Shown: positions 8,846-16,507 of the stretch, piece by piece
Layout of the letters: each line of letters opens with the position of its first letter
Numbering within the stretch: position 1 is the stretch's first letter
Origin: Alloalcanivorax marinus
Lineage (GTDB): Bacteria; Pseudomonadota; Gammaproteobacteria; Pseudomonadales; Alcanivoracaceae
DNA: 64,000 nt
Direction of reading: 5' to 3'
Assembly (NCBI RefSeq): GCF_016906305.1
Contig: NZ_JADDOL010000001.1
Location: forward strand, 124,001 to 188,000
The notes under the pieces: model-generated
The model's input: only the letters and a program-made list of their open reading frames with translations
The model's database searches: none
What the model was told of the DNA's origin: nothing
Program-made: the position numbers and the translations under genes

Positions 8846-9187
8846 GTGAATCTCGCCCTCACCGACGTTCTGCTGCTGGCCGCCCTGGTGCTGGGCGCGG
8901 CCCTGTTCTGGCGGGCCCAGCGCATCCGCGAGACCGCCCTGCGCGTAACCCGCCGGCATTGCGAGCGTGAGGAGGTATTGCTGCTGGATCAGACCGTGGG
9001 TCTGCGCCGCCTGCGATTGCGCCGCGACCACGGTGGCCGGCTGCGTCTGTGGCGGCTCTATGAATTCGAGTTCACGGTCACCGGCGGCGAGCGCTACAAG
9101 GGCGAAACCGAAGTGCTCGGCGAGCGGGTTCAGCGCGTGGTGCTACCGCCGCACCGCTTCACCCGGGAGCCGGACCAGCTGCACTGA
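8846..9187 (+). CDS. DUF3301 family small membrane protein
   Basis: A 113-residue protein. It has one N-terminal transmembrane helix (LTDVLLLAALVLGAALFWRAQ) followed by a basic cytoplasmic domain with RRHCEREEVLLLDQTV, an Arg-rich strand (LRRLRLRRDHGG) and YEFEFTVTGGERYKGE. That pattern matches the DUF3301 family of gammaproteobacteria, whose function is unknown. The chosen start is a GTG at 8846, which puts the helix at the N-terminus; its ribosome site is weak, so the start is uncertain. It lies upstream of the aminotransferase gene in the same direction with a gap of 117 bases. Confidence 0.75.
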   Translation: MNLALTDVLLLAALVLGAALFWRAQRIRETALRVTRRHCEREEVLLLDQTVGLRRLRLRRDHGGRLRLWRLYEFEFTVTGGERYKGETEVLGERVQRVVLPPHRFTREPDQLH

Positions 9188-9304
9188 CCCGCCCCGCGCG
9201 CCAACCCGCAAACCCGCCGCCTTTTACACCTTTTTTTGCTGTCCGCCTTGCCGGTGCCCCGCCGGCGGGCGTACCCATGGGGTGAACGGTCAAGGGAGTG
9301 CATC

Positions 9305-10483
9305 ATGCCGTTTTCTCATCGGGTGGAGAGCATCCAGCCTTCCCTCACCCTGAAAATCAACGCCGAGGCGGCGGCCCTGCAGCAGGGCGGCGAGCGGGTC
9401 GCCCGCCTGGGCGCCGGCGAGCCGGACTTCGACACGCCGGCGCCGATCAAGGAAGCCGCCCATTCGGCCATCGACCGGGGCTTTACCCACTACACGGCGG
9501 TGGACGGCACCGACGACCTGAAAGCCGCGGTGCGGGAGAAGTTCCGCCGCGATAACGACCTGGACTTCGCCCAGGATCAGGTAATGGTCACCTGCGGCGC
9601 CAAGCAGGCGCTCTACGACCTGTGCCAGACCCTGCTCGGTCCCGGCGACGAAGCGGTGGTGCCGCGCCCCTACTGGGTCACCTATCCCGCCCAGGTGACC
9701 CTGGCCGGCGCCCAGCCGGTCTATTGGGATCTGTGCGCGGAGGATGACTACCTGCCGGATCCGGACCGGCTGGCGTCCGCCTTTACCCACCGCACCCGGG
9801 TGGTGTTCCTGAACAGCCCCAACAATCCCACCGGGCGCGTCTACGACGAGGACCGCCTGAGGCGGCTGGCGGAGGTGTTCCGCCGACACCCGCAGGTGTG
9901 GGTGATCTGCGACGACATCTACGAGCATCTGAACTGGAGCGGCCGGCCTTTCCGTACCTTGCTCAACGTGGCACCGGACCTGGCCGATCGCTGTTTCGTG
10001 GTCAACGGGGTCTCCAAGGCCTACGCCATGACCGGCTGGCGGGTCGGTTTTCTGGGCGGGCCGGCGCCGGCCCTGGAGCGGCTGAAAAAGGTCCAGGGCC
10101 AGAGCACCGCCGGTACCGCCAGCATCAGCCAGCACGCCGCCCTGGCGGCGCTCACCGGCGATCAGACACCGGTCCGCGAGATGGTGGCCGAATACCGGCG
10201 CCGCCACGACCGGGTGGTGCCGGCGCTGGATGCCCTGCCGGGGGTGCGCTGCGCGCCCTCGGACGGCACCTTCTACGCCTTCCCGGACGTGCGTGAACTG
10301 ATCGCCGACCGGGACGATGTGGAGGACGACTATCAACTGGCGGAGACCCTGCTCCACGACGCCGGCGTGGCGGTGGTGCCGGGCAGCGGGTTCGGTGCGC
10401 CGGGGCGCCTGCGGGTGTCGTTCGCCGCCAGCCAGGACACCATCGACCTCGCCCTGGAGCGGCTGCGCCGCTTTATCGGCTAA
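9305..10483 (+). CDS. Class I/II aminotransferase (aspartate aminotransferase-like)
   Basis: A 392-residue fold-type I PLP enzyme of the 1-beta aspartate aminotransferase group. It has the substrate motif LGAGEPDFDTP, NSPNNPTGRVY with the PLP-contact Asn, the Asp of VICDDIYEHL, the Schiff-base Lys in NGVSKAYAMTGWRVG and the C-terminal Arg in GRLRVSFA. It should transfer an amino group between aspartate (or a related amino acid) and 2-oxoglutarate. The ATG at 9305 follows AGGGAG. It is followed in the same direction by the TPP enzyme after 26 bases, so the two may be co-expressed. Confidence 0.92.
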   Translation: MPFSHRVESIQPSLTLKINAEAAALQQGGERVARLGAGEPDFDTPAPIKEAAHSAIDRGFTHYTAVDGTDDLKAAVREKFRRDNDLDFAQDQVMVTCGAKQALYDLCQTLLGPGDEAVVPRPYWVTYPAQVTLAGAQPVYWDLCAEDDYLPDPDRLASAFTHRTRVVFLNSPNNPTGRVYDEDRLRRLAEVFRRHPQVWVICDDIYEHLNWSGRPFRTLLNVAPDLADRCFVVNGVSKAYAMTGWRVGFLGGPAPALERLKKVQGQSTAGTASISQHAALAALTGDQTPVREMVAEYRRRHDRVVPALDALPGVRCAPSDGTFYAFPDVRELIADRDDVEDDYQLAETLLHDAGVAVVPGSGFGAPGRLRVSFAASQDTIDLALERLRRFIG

Positions 10484-10509
10484 CGGAGCACACTTGCCAA
10501 GGAGGCATC

Positions 10510-12294
10510 ATGAGCAGCACCGCGACGGTTTCGGATTTCATTGTCGACCGGCTTCACCAATGGGGCGTGGAACGGGTCTACGGCTATTCCGGCGACGGCA
10601 TCAACGGCGTGATGAGCGCCCTGCGCCGCGCCGAGGAGAAGATCACCCTGGTGCAGCCCCGCCACGAGGAGCTGGCCGCGTTCATGGCCTGCGGGCACGC
10701 CAAATACACCGACCGCCCCGGCGTGGTGGTGACCACCTCGGGCCCGGGGGCGATCCACGCCCTTAACGGCCTGTACGACGCCGCCAAGGATCATATGCCG
10801 GTGGTGGCGGTGATCGGCCAGCAGGCACGCCTGAGTCTGGGTTCGGATTTCCAGCAGGAGGTGGACCTGGAAAGCGTGTTCCAGGACGTGGGGGCCTATG
10901 TGCAGACCGTGATGGCGCCGGCCCAGGCCCGCCATGTGGTGGACCGGGCCCTGCGCATCGCCGAGGCGGAACGCACCGTGACCTGCGTGATCGTGCCCAA
11001 CGATATTCAGGACGCGCCCATGGCCGAGCCACCGGCCAGCCACGGCGCCACCTGGTCCGGGGTGGGCTACCGCCCGTCCCGGCGACTGCCCGCCGACACC
11101 GATCTGGGCCAGGCGGCCGAGATTCTCAACGCCGGCGAGAAGGTGGCGATCCTCGCCGGTGCCGGCGTCAAGGACGCGGTGCCCCAACTGCTGGACCTGG
11201 CCGAGGCCCTGGGCGCCGGTATCGCCAAGGCGGTGCTGGCCAAGACCATGATCCCGGACGACGCGCCCGGGGTCACCGGCACCATCGGCCTGCTGGGCAC
11301 CGAGCCCAGTGATCGCATGATGAGGCATTGCGACACGCTGCTGATGGTCGGCACCAGTTTTCCCTACGCGGAGTTTCTGCCGGAGTCCGGCCAGGCCCGG
11401 GCGGTGCAGATCGACATCGACGCCGCCAATCTGGGCCTGCGCTACCCCACCGAGGTGAATCTGCACGGCGACGCCCGCGCCACCCTGGAGGCCCTGCGGC
11501 AGCGTGTCGAGCCGAAAACCGACCGCGCCTGGCGCGACGATTTGCAGGAACAGATCGAGGATTGGTGGGACACGGTGGCCGCCCGCGCCAACACCGGAGC
11601 GGACCCGCTCAACCCGCAGAAGATCTTCTGGGAGCTGTCCGCGCGGCTGCCGGACAACGCCTTGCTCGCCGCCGACGTGGGCACCGCCACTGACTGGTAC
11701 GCCCGCTTCCTGAAAATCCGCGGCGGGGTGCAGGGCTCCACTTCCGGGGGGCTGGCCTCCATGGGCAACGGCGTGCCCTACGCCCTGGCCGCCAAGTTCG
11801 CCCACCCGGACCGCCCGGTGATCGCCATGGTCGGCGACGGCGCCATGCAGATGATCGGCAACAACGGCCTGATCACCGTGGCCAAATACTGGCGCGACTG
11901 GTCGGACCCGCGGCTGATCGTGCTGGTGCTCAACAACCGGGACCTGAATCAGGTGACCTGGGAGCAGCGCGTCATGGAGGGCGATCCCAAGTTCGAATCC
12001 TCCCAGGCCCTGCCGGACTTCGACTATGACCGCTACGCGGAGATGCTGGGCCTGACCGGCGTGCGCCTGGACCACCCGGACCGGGTGGAGGCGGTGCTGG
12101 ACGACGCCCTCGCCGCGGACCGGCCGGTGGTGATCAATGCGGTGGTGGACGCCAACGTACCGCCACTGCCCACCCATCTGGAAATGAGCCAGGTAAAGGG
12201 CTACATGCAGTCGATCCTGAAAGGCGACCCGGAGGCCGGCGCCGAGATCCGGCAATCGCTCAAGGCCATGGCGGCCAAGTATCTGAAGCGCTGA
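10510..12294 (+). CDS. Thiamine pyrophosphate-requiring enzyme (PoxB/acetolactate synthase-like)
   Basis: A 594-residue three-domain TPP enzyme. The N-terminal PYR domain carries the activating Glu in PRHEELAAF (about residue 53). The central domain is FAD/nucleotide-binding-like (ILAGAGVKDAV). The C-terminal PP domain has the metal motif GDGAMQMIGNNG and LVLNNRDLNQVTWEQR. Overall it resembles pyruvate oxidase/dehydrogenase (quinone) PoxB more than acetolactate synthase, but the membrane-binding C-terminal helix of PoxB is not obvious. Probable reaction: oxidative or non-oxidative decarboxylation of a 2-oxo acid. It follows the aminotransferase, which could supply oxo acids (inference). AAGGAGGC precedes the ATG. 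Confidence 0.85.
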   Translation: MSSTATVSDFIVDRLHQWGVERVYGYSGDGINGVMSALRRAEEKITLVQPRHEELAAFMACGHAKYTDRPGVVVTTSGPGAIHALNGLYDAAKDHMPVVAVIGQQARLSLGSDFQQEVDLESVFQDVGAYVQTVMAPAQARHVVDRALRIAEAERTVTCVIVPNDIQDAPMAEPPASHGATWSGVGYRPSRRLPADTDLGQAAEILNAGEKVAILAGAGVKDAVPQLLDLAEALGAGIAKAVLAKTMIPDDAPGVTGTIGLLGTEPSDRMMRHCDTLLMVGTSFPYAEFLPESGQARAVQIDIDAANLGLRYPTEVNLHGDARATLEALRQRVEPKTDRAWRDDLQEQIEDWWDTVAARANTGADPLNPQKIFWELSARLPDNALLAADVGTATDWYARFLKIRGGVQGSTSGGLASMGNGVPYALAAKFAHPDRPVIAMVGDGAMQMIGNNGLITVAKYWRDWSDPRLIVLVLNNRDLNQVTWEQRVMEGDPKFESSQALPDFDYDRYAEMLGLTGVRLDHPDRVEAVLDDALAADRPVVINAVVDANVPPLPTHLEMSQVKGYMQSILKGDPEAGAEIRQSLKAMAAKYLKR

Positions 12295-12295
12295 A

Positions 12296-12322
12296 CAAAA
12301 AAAGCCCCGGCGAAGCCGGGGC
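12296..12322 (-). terminator. Rho-independent terminator of the repeat lipoprotein gene
   Basis: GCCCCGGC-GAA-GCCGGGGC hairpin at 12304-12322 next to an A-run at 12297-12303, which reads as a T-run on the minus strand. It fits termination of the minus-strand lipoprotein gene and may stop the TPP-enzyme transcript as well. Confidence 0.8.
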
Positions 12323-12352
12323 ACTGGCACTTACGGAAGAAAAGGGGAGCGC

Positions 12353-14365
12353 TCAGGTCCAGCCGAACAGACCGTCCAGCAGACCGCCGAGCAGGTCGCC
12401 CAGGCCGGGGATGCCTTCCAGCACGTCGGCGATGGGAGACAGAATGTTTTCCAGCAGGCCGTCGTCGCCGGCCACGGTGTCGAGCACGGACACCAGCGGT
12501 TCGCCCAGGGCCGGGATCTGTTCCAGCAGATCACCCACCGCGGGGATCAGAGCGAAGTCCTGATCCAGCAGACCGCCCAGCAGGTTCTCCAGGCCGGCTT
12601 CGCCGTCCAGGGGGCCGCCGCTGAGCAGGCCGCCGAGCAATTCGTTGGCCAGGTCACCCAGCACCGGCACTTCTTCGAGCAGGCCCAGGGCCGGGTTGAG
12701 CAGGTCGCCCGGGTTGCTCGGGTCGACACCGCCTTCGCCGCCCAGCAGGGTGCCCAGCACTTCGTTGAGCAGGTCACCGGCCACCGGCAGCTGATCCAGC
12801 GCGCCGGTCAGGGTGGCCAGCGGGTCGCCGCCTTCACCACCGCCCTCGACCGCGCCCAGCAGGGTGCCGATCAGCGGGTTGAGCAGGTCGCCCAGCACCG
12901 GCACTTCGCCAAGCAGGTCGGTGAACTGACCAAGCTGGTCACTGGCGGAGGTCAGGCACTGCAGCGGGTCGCCGGATTCGCAGTTCACCGCGCCCAGCAG
13001 CTGGCCCACCAGCGGACCCAGTACCGGCACCTGGTCCAGCACTTCCTGCACCGGCGCGCTCAGTTGGGACAGGTCGCCACTGGTCAGCGCGTCGGCCAGG
13101 GATTCCAGGTCCAGCGCGTCCAGGGGCAGGCCACCGGCGTCGCCACCGGCCAGGCCGTTGAGCAGGTCGCCCAGCACCGGCACTTCGGCCACCATCTCCG
13201 GCAGACCTTGCAGTTGTTCCAGCAGGGCGAACAGCGGGTTGGCGTCTTCGCCGCCGCCGTTTTCCAGGGCGTCGCCGATCAGATCACCCACCACCGGGAT
13301 GCCGGCCAGCAGTTGCGGCAGGGTTTCCAGCAGGTCCAGGTTGCCCGGATCGCTTTCAATGGCGCCCAGCAGGCTGTTCACCAGCTCGCCCACCACCGGC
13401 ACGCCACCCAGGGCATCGGTGACCGGGGACAGCAGTTCACCGGCTTCCAGCAGACAGGTCAGCGGGTCCGCCTGATCGCCACAGATTTCGCCCACGCCCG
13501 GCAGACCGGCCACGTTGAGCACGCTGCCCACGCCGGTGAGCACTTCGGTGACACAGTCCTGCGGGTTGAAGTCGCCGGCGTTGGCGGCCACCGGGCACAC
13601 CGCGGTGGAGAGCGTGTTCAGGGTGCCGATCAGCAGCTCGCCGCTGGCCAGATTGTTGGCCACGCCGGTGAGACAGGTTTGCGGATTCAGGGCGTCCTCG
13701 CAGCCCAGCACGGTGAGCGCGCTCTGCAGGGTCTCAGGCGTGGTTTGCAGCACGTCCACCACGCACAGCACCGGGTTGTCCGCGTTCGGGCACAGTTCCT
13801 GGGTGATCGGGCTGGTGCCGTCCAGCAGACCGGTGATGGTGTCGCGCAGGTAGACGGTGCTTTCCATCACGCAGTTGGGCAGGAATTCCACGTCGGACAG
13901 GCTTTCCACCAGAGCGGTGTCGGTGCCGGCCACCGTGTCGGCGCACACCAGACCGAGCAGGTTGTCGTTGCCCAGGGAAATGTTGGTCAGGGCTTCGTTT
14001 TCACAGGTCACCACGTCAATCGCGTTGCCCAGCGGCACGTCCAGCACGGTGCCCGGGCAAACGGAAGCGGTGAAATGGTTGTTGGTGTCGATCAGGCCGA
14101 CGGTCGCCGCGCGTTCTTCGTCGTCCATGTCGTCACCGGGATTGCCGGGCTCGTCCGGGTTGTCCGGGTCATCCGGATCGCCCGGGTTGTCCGGGTCGCC
14201 GGGTTCATTCGGATCGCCGGGGTTATCCGGGTTATCCGGGTTGTTGGGCGTTTCCGCGCCGCCATTGCCGGACGGGCCGCCGCTGCTGCCGCCACCGCCA
14301 CCACAGGCGGCCAGCGCCACCAACATCATCATCAATACCAGTGTTTTCGCCAGGGACCGGAACAT
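12353..14365 (-). CDS. Large repeat-containing lipoprotein of unknown function
   Basis: A 670-residue protein. A signal peptide with lipobox LAAC (Cys21) is followed by a Gly/Ser stretch and an about 45-residue Asp/Asn/Pro/Gly linker (units such as DPDNPG). Residues 95-310 hold Cys pairs in recurring Cys-x7-8-(Asn/Asp)-Pro-x2-Cys units (e.g. Cys222/231, 295/304, 461/470). Residues 322-660 carry about ten copies of an amphipathic PVLGDLL-type motif spaced 10-50 residues apart, at about 323, 357, 396, 447, 489, 527, 567, 608, 618 and 653. No enzymatic motif is seen. It should be tethered to the outer membrane or surface through the lipid anchor. The ATG at 14365 follows AAGGAGGGTGG. I do not recognise the family. 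Confidence 0.85.
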   Translation of the reverse strand: MFRSLAKTLVLMMMLVALAACGGGGGSSGGPSGNGGAETPNNPDNPDNPGDPNEPGDPDNPGDPDDPDNPDEPGNPGDDMDDEERAATVGLIDTNNHFTASVCPGTVLDVPLGNAIDVVTCENEALTNISLGNDNLLGLVCADTVAGTDTALVESLSDVEFLPNCVMESTVYLRDTITGLLDGTSPITQELCPNADNPVLCVVDVLQTTPETLQSALTVLGCEDALNPQTCLTGVANNLASGELLIGTLNTLSTAVCPVAANAGDFNPQDCVTEVLTGVGSVLNVAGLPGVGEICGDQADPLTCLLEAGELLSPVTDALGGVPVVGELVNSLLGAIESDPGNLDLLETLPQLLAGIPVVGDLIGDALENGGGEDANPLFALLEQLQGLPEMVAEVPVLGDLLNGLAGGDAGGLPLDALDLESLADALTSGDLSQLSAPVQEVLDQVPVLGPLVGQLLGAVNCESGDPLQCLTSASDQLGQFTDLLGEVPVLGDLLNPLIGTLLGAVEGGGEGGDPLATLTGALDQLPVAGDLLNEVLGTLLGGEGGVDPSNPGDLLNPALGLLEEVPVLGDLANELLGGLLSGGPLDGEAGLENLLGGLLDQDFALIPAVGDLLEQIPALGEPLVSVLDTVAGDDGLLENILSPIADVLEGIPGLGDLLGGLLDGLFGWT

Positions 14366-14767
14366 GATCCACCCTCCTTGAGTTTTATCCGCATCAGTCG
14401 CTGCCCCCTCCCCCCACAACCGGAATCGGAGAGCGGCAGTGCACAGATGGAATGTACAAAGGGTGGCAATGAAAAAATGTCGGCCTTGCTTTAAGAGCTG
14501 TTACGGCACCACTCAAACGCAACCGGGGCGCTTCGTAATGTGTGCGGGGTGTAACGAATTCGTGATCTTTTACGTTCCGAACGGGCCAAAAGAGCGAAAT
14601 GTGCTGAACATCTTGTTATTTATAACCAAAGACGTGCTATGCGCGAATGCGTGACCGGCCCCCGGCCGGTTGTCGCGAAAAGACAACCTCCCAACAAAGC
14701 GGGGCGCGCCGGCCTGCTGGCCGGCGCGCCCCGCTGCAGTGTCCGTGCCCGGCACGGGACATTCGCC
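14366..14767. other. AT-richer intergenic region
   Basis: A 400-base stretch between the repeat lipoprotein and peroxiredoxin genes. Bases 14440-14645 are clearly less GC-rich than the surroundings and could contain the lipoprotein promoter. A 71-codon frame on the plus strand (14439-14654) has no ribosome site and unusual codon use, and I do not call it. The peroxiredoxin terminator lies at 14694-14734. Confidence 0.5.
14694..14734 (-). terminator. Terminator of the peroxiredoxin gene
   Basis: A perfect 16-bp GC-rich stem (14699-14714 with 14719-14734, loop TGCT). On the minus strand it is followed by TTTGTTGG, a short T-rich tail. Confidence 0.65.
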
Positions 14768-15241
14768 TCAGAGGTGCTTGAGCACGGTCTCGGCGCTGCT
14801 TTCCTCCACGCCCTTGGCGTCCACGCCCAGGTACTCCACCACGCCGTCATTGGCGATCAGCGCGAAGCGCTTGCTGCGAATCCCCAGGCCGGCGCCGCTG
14901 GCGTCCAGCTCCAGGCCCAGCGCCCGGGTGAACTCGGCGTTGCCGTCGGCCAGCATGGTGATTTTCTCGGCGTTCTGGTTGTCCTGCCAGGCGCCCATCA
15001 CGAAGGCGTCGTTGACCGCCATGCAGCCGATGGCGTCGGCTTTCTCAAGAATCTCGTCCGCGTTCACCACGAAGCCCGGCATGTGGGTGTTGGAACAACC
15101 GGGCGTGAACGCGCCGGGCACCGCGAACAACACCACCTTGCGGCCCTTGAAGAAGTCGCCGGTGGACAGGTCCTCGGGGCCTTTGGCGCCGTTGGTCTTG
15201 ATGGTGACGTCGGGCAGCTTGTCGCCTACGGCAATGGTCAT
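14768..15241 (-). CDS. Peroxiredoxin, Prx5 (AhpC/TSA redoxin) type
   Basis: A 157-residue peroxidase that reduces hydrogen peroxide or organic peroxides. The peroxidatic Cys49 sits in VPGAFTPGCS, the hallmark of the Prx5 group, and THMPGFV follows as usual. A second Cys in AIGCMAVND (about residue 73) is at the position of the atypical resolving Cys in some bacterial members. No N- or C-terminal glutaredoxin domain is fused. The start at 15241 precedes a normal MTIAVGDKLP N-terminus. It is divergent from the SDR at 15449; the 200-base gap shows no clear operator. Confidence 0.95.
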   Translation of the reverse strand: MTIAVGDKLPDVTIKTNGAKGPEDLSTGDFFKGRKVVLFAVPGAFTPGCSNTHMPGFVVNADEILEKADAIGCMAVNDAFVMGAWQDNQNAEKITMLADGNAEFTRALGLELDASGAGLGIRSKRFALIANDGVVEYLGVDAKGVEESSAETVLKHL

Positions 15242-15448
15242 GATCGTATCCTGTGGGTGTCGAAAAGGACCTCGAATGTACCAGAACCGGCACCGTGGCG
15301 CCGAGCGCGACGGTGCGTCTTAAAGGCTCCGGCAACGTAAAAGAGTGTTGCCATTGCCACCGCCGGTTTGATCCCGCCGGCGCGGGTCTCCAGGCTGGGT
15401 GGCATTCATTGACAGCACCATCCACTGACACGAAGAAGGAGATTCGTC

Positions 15449-16129
15449 ATGAGTCAGACCATCGTCATTACCGGCGCCAATCGCGGCATCGGCTATCACA
15501 TGGCACGGCTGTGGAAGGAACGCGGCAATCAGGTGATCGCCGTGTGCCGTAGCTCGGCCACGCAGGAAGGCCGCGAGGATCTGCACGACCTGGGCATTCG
15601 CGTGCTGGAAGGCTACGACGTGAGCAAGGACCAGGATGTGGCGGCGCTCAAGAAGGAACTGGGCGACACCCCGGTGGACGTGCTCTACAACAACGCCGGC
15701 ATGATGGAAAACGAGACCCTGGACGACCTGAACCTGGACACCATGCGCCAGCAGTTCGAGGTGAACACCCTGGGGCCGCTGCGCGTCACCCACGCGCTGC
15801 TCGACAATATGCGCGAGGGCAGCCGGGTGGGCCTGATGACCTCGCGCATGGGGTCCATCGAGGACAACGACTCCGGCGGTCGCTACGGTTACCGGGTCAG
15901 CAAGGCCGGCCTCAACGCCGCCGGCAAGTCCCTGGCCGTGGATCTGAAGGACCGGGGCATCCCGGTGGCGATCCTGCACCCGGGCTTCGTGAAGACCGAC
16001 ATGACCGGCAACAACGGCGACATCACCGCCGAGCAGGCCGCCCACCGTCTGGTGCAGCGCATGGACGAGCTGAACCTGGACAACACCGGCACCTTCTGGC
16101 ACTCCGACGGCAGCGTGCTGCCCTGGTAA
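15449..16129 (+). CDS. SDR family oxidoreductase (C-factor-like)
   Basis: A 226-residue short-chain dehydrogenase with TGANRGIG cofactor motif, NNAGMM, active-site Ser in MTSRMGSIEDN, YRVSKAGLN Tyr/Lys and HPGFVKTDMTG. The short length and the 'TSRMGSI' and 'GGRYGYRVSKAGLN' signature resemble C-factor/CsgA-type SDRs. The catalytic set is complete. AAGGAG precedes the ATG. Substrate is unknown. It is followed by the hipBA operator region. Confidence 0.9.
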   Translation: MSQTIVITGANRGIGYHMARLWKERGNQVIAVCRSSATQEGREDLHDLGIRVLEGYDVSKDQDVAALKKELGDTPVDVLYNNAGMMENETLDDLNLDTMRQQFEVNTLGPLRVTHALLDNMREGSRVGLMTSRMGSIEDNDSGGRYGYRVSKAGLNAAGKSLAVDLKDRGIPVAILHPGFVKTDMTGNNGDITAEQAAHRLVQRMDELNLDNTGTFWHSDGSVLPW

Positions 16130-16135
16130 GCGATG

Positions 16136-16251
16136 ATACCGATCGGGAAGATTACACGGCCATCTGGGGCTGACACTCGAATTTTTCCCGATCGGTAATT
16201 TTTATTGGCGTCCGCCCTCTGTTTCTTCATGATATTCCCGATCAGGAATAT
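16136..16251 (+). promoter_or_regulatory. hipBA promoter/operator region with three palindromic sites
   Basis: Three related sites: A at 16136-16149 (ATACCGATCGGGAA), B at 16185-16198 (TTCCCGATCGGTAA, inverted relative to A) and C at 16232-16251 (ATATTCC and GGAATAT around CGATCA). Centres are about 49-50 bp apart. They share the core CCCGATC and resemble in layout the multiple HipB operators of E. coli. A possible promoter is TTGGCG (16205-16210) with CATGAT (16228-16233), so site C would overlap the -10. Confidence 0.7.
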
Positions 16252-16264
16252 TTTGGAGAATACG

Positions 16265-16507
16265 ATGTCGCCCTCCCCCTCACCCTACGTCGTGGAAAGC
16301 GCGAGCGAATTGGGCGCTCGCATTCGAGCGGCACGCAAAGCCCAAGGCCTGACTCAGGTGGATTTGGCGGAAATCGCCGGGGTCGGCCCGCGTTTCGTGT
16401 CGGAACTGGAGCGCGGCAAGCCCACCGCCCGACTGGAGCTGACCTTCCGCATTACCCGGCTGCTTGGCCTGGATCTCTTGGCCATACCACGAGGTGGCCG
16501 GCCATGA
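16265..16507 (+). CDS. hipB: HipB-like antitoxin (Xre-family HTH)
   Basis: An 80-residue helix-turn-helix protein (LGARIRAARKAQGLTQVDLAEIAGVGPRFVSELERGKP) of the Xre/HipB type. It should bind the palindromic sites upstream and neutralise HipA. The ATG at 16265 follows GGAGAATACG; the frame is open further upstream through operator site C, but there is no ribosome site there. The stop overlaps the hipA start by four bases (ATGA), typical of translational coupling in toxin-antitoxin pairs. Confidence 0.92.
   Translation: MSPSPSPYVVESASELGARIRAARKAQGLTQVDLAEIAGVGPRFVSELERGKPTARLELTFRITRLLGLDLLAIPRGGRP

Noticed and set aside
7205-9187. A 660-codon open frame on the plus strand across the catalase gene
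   Set aside because: It is antisense to a well-supported catalase; only its last 113 codons (8846-9187) form a real gene (DUF3301). High-GC genomes give long shadow frames.
10480-12330. A 616-codon minus-strand frame opposite the TPP enzyme
   Set aside because: Its residue composition (His/Gly/Gln/Val-rich) is that of an antisense shadow and the plus strand encodes a complete TPP enzyme.
12400-13500. Regular repeats in the lipoprotein gene as a possible CRISPR or DNA repeat array
   Set aside because: Repeats are in frame, diverged at codon third positions and encode protein motifs; no constant repeat/unique spacer pattern.
14100-14270. Asp/Asn/Pro/Gly linker as collagen-like Gly-x-y repeat
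   Set aside because: Glycine is not at every third position, so it is a flexible linker rather than collagen.
14439-14654. A 71-codon Cys-containing frame in the AT-rich gap
   Set aside because: There is no ribosome site and the sequence has no domain-like pattern beyond a few Cys; treated as intergenic.
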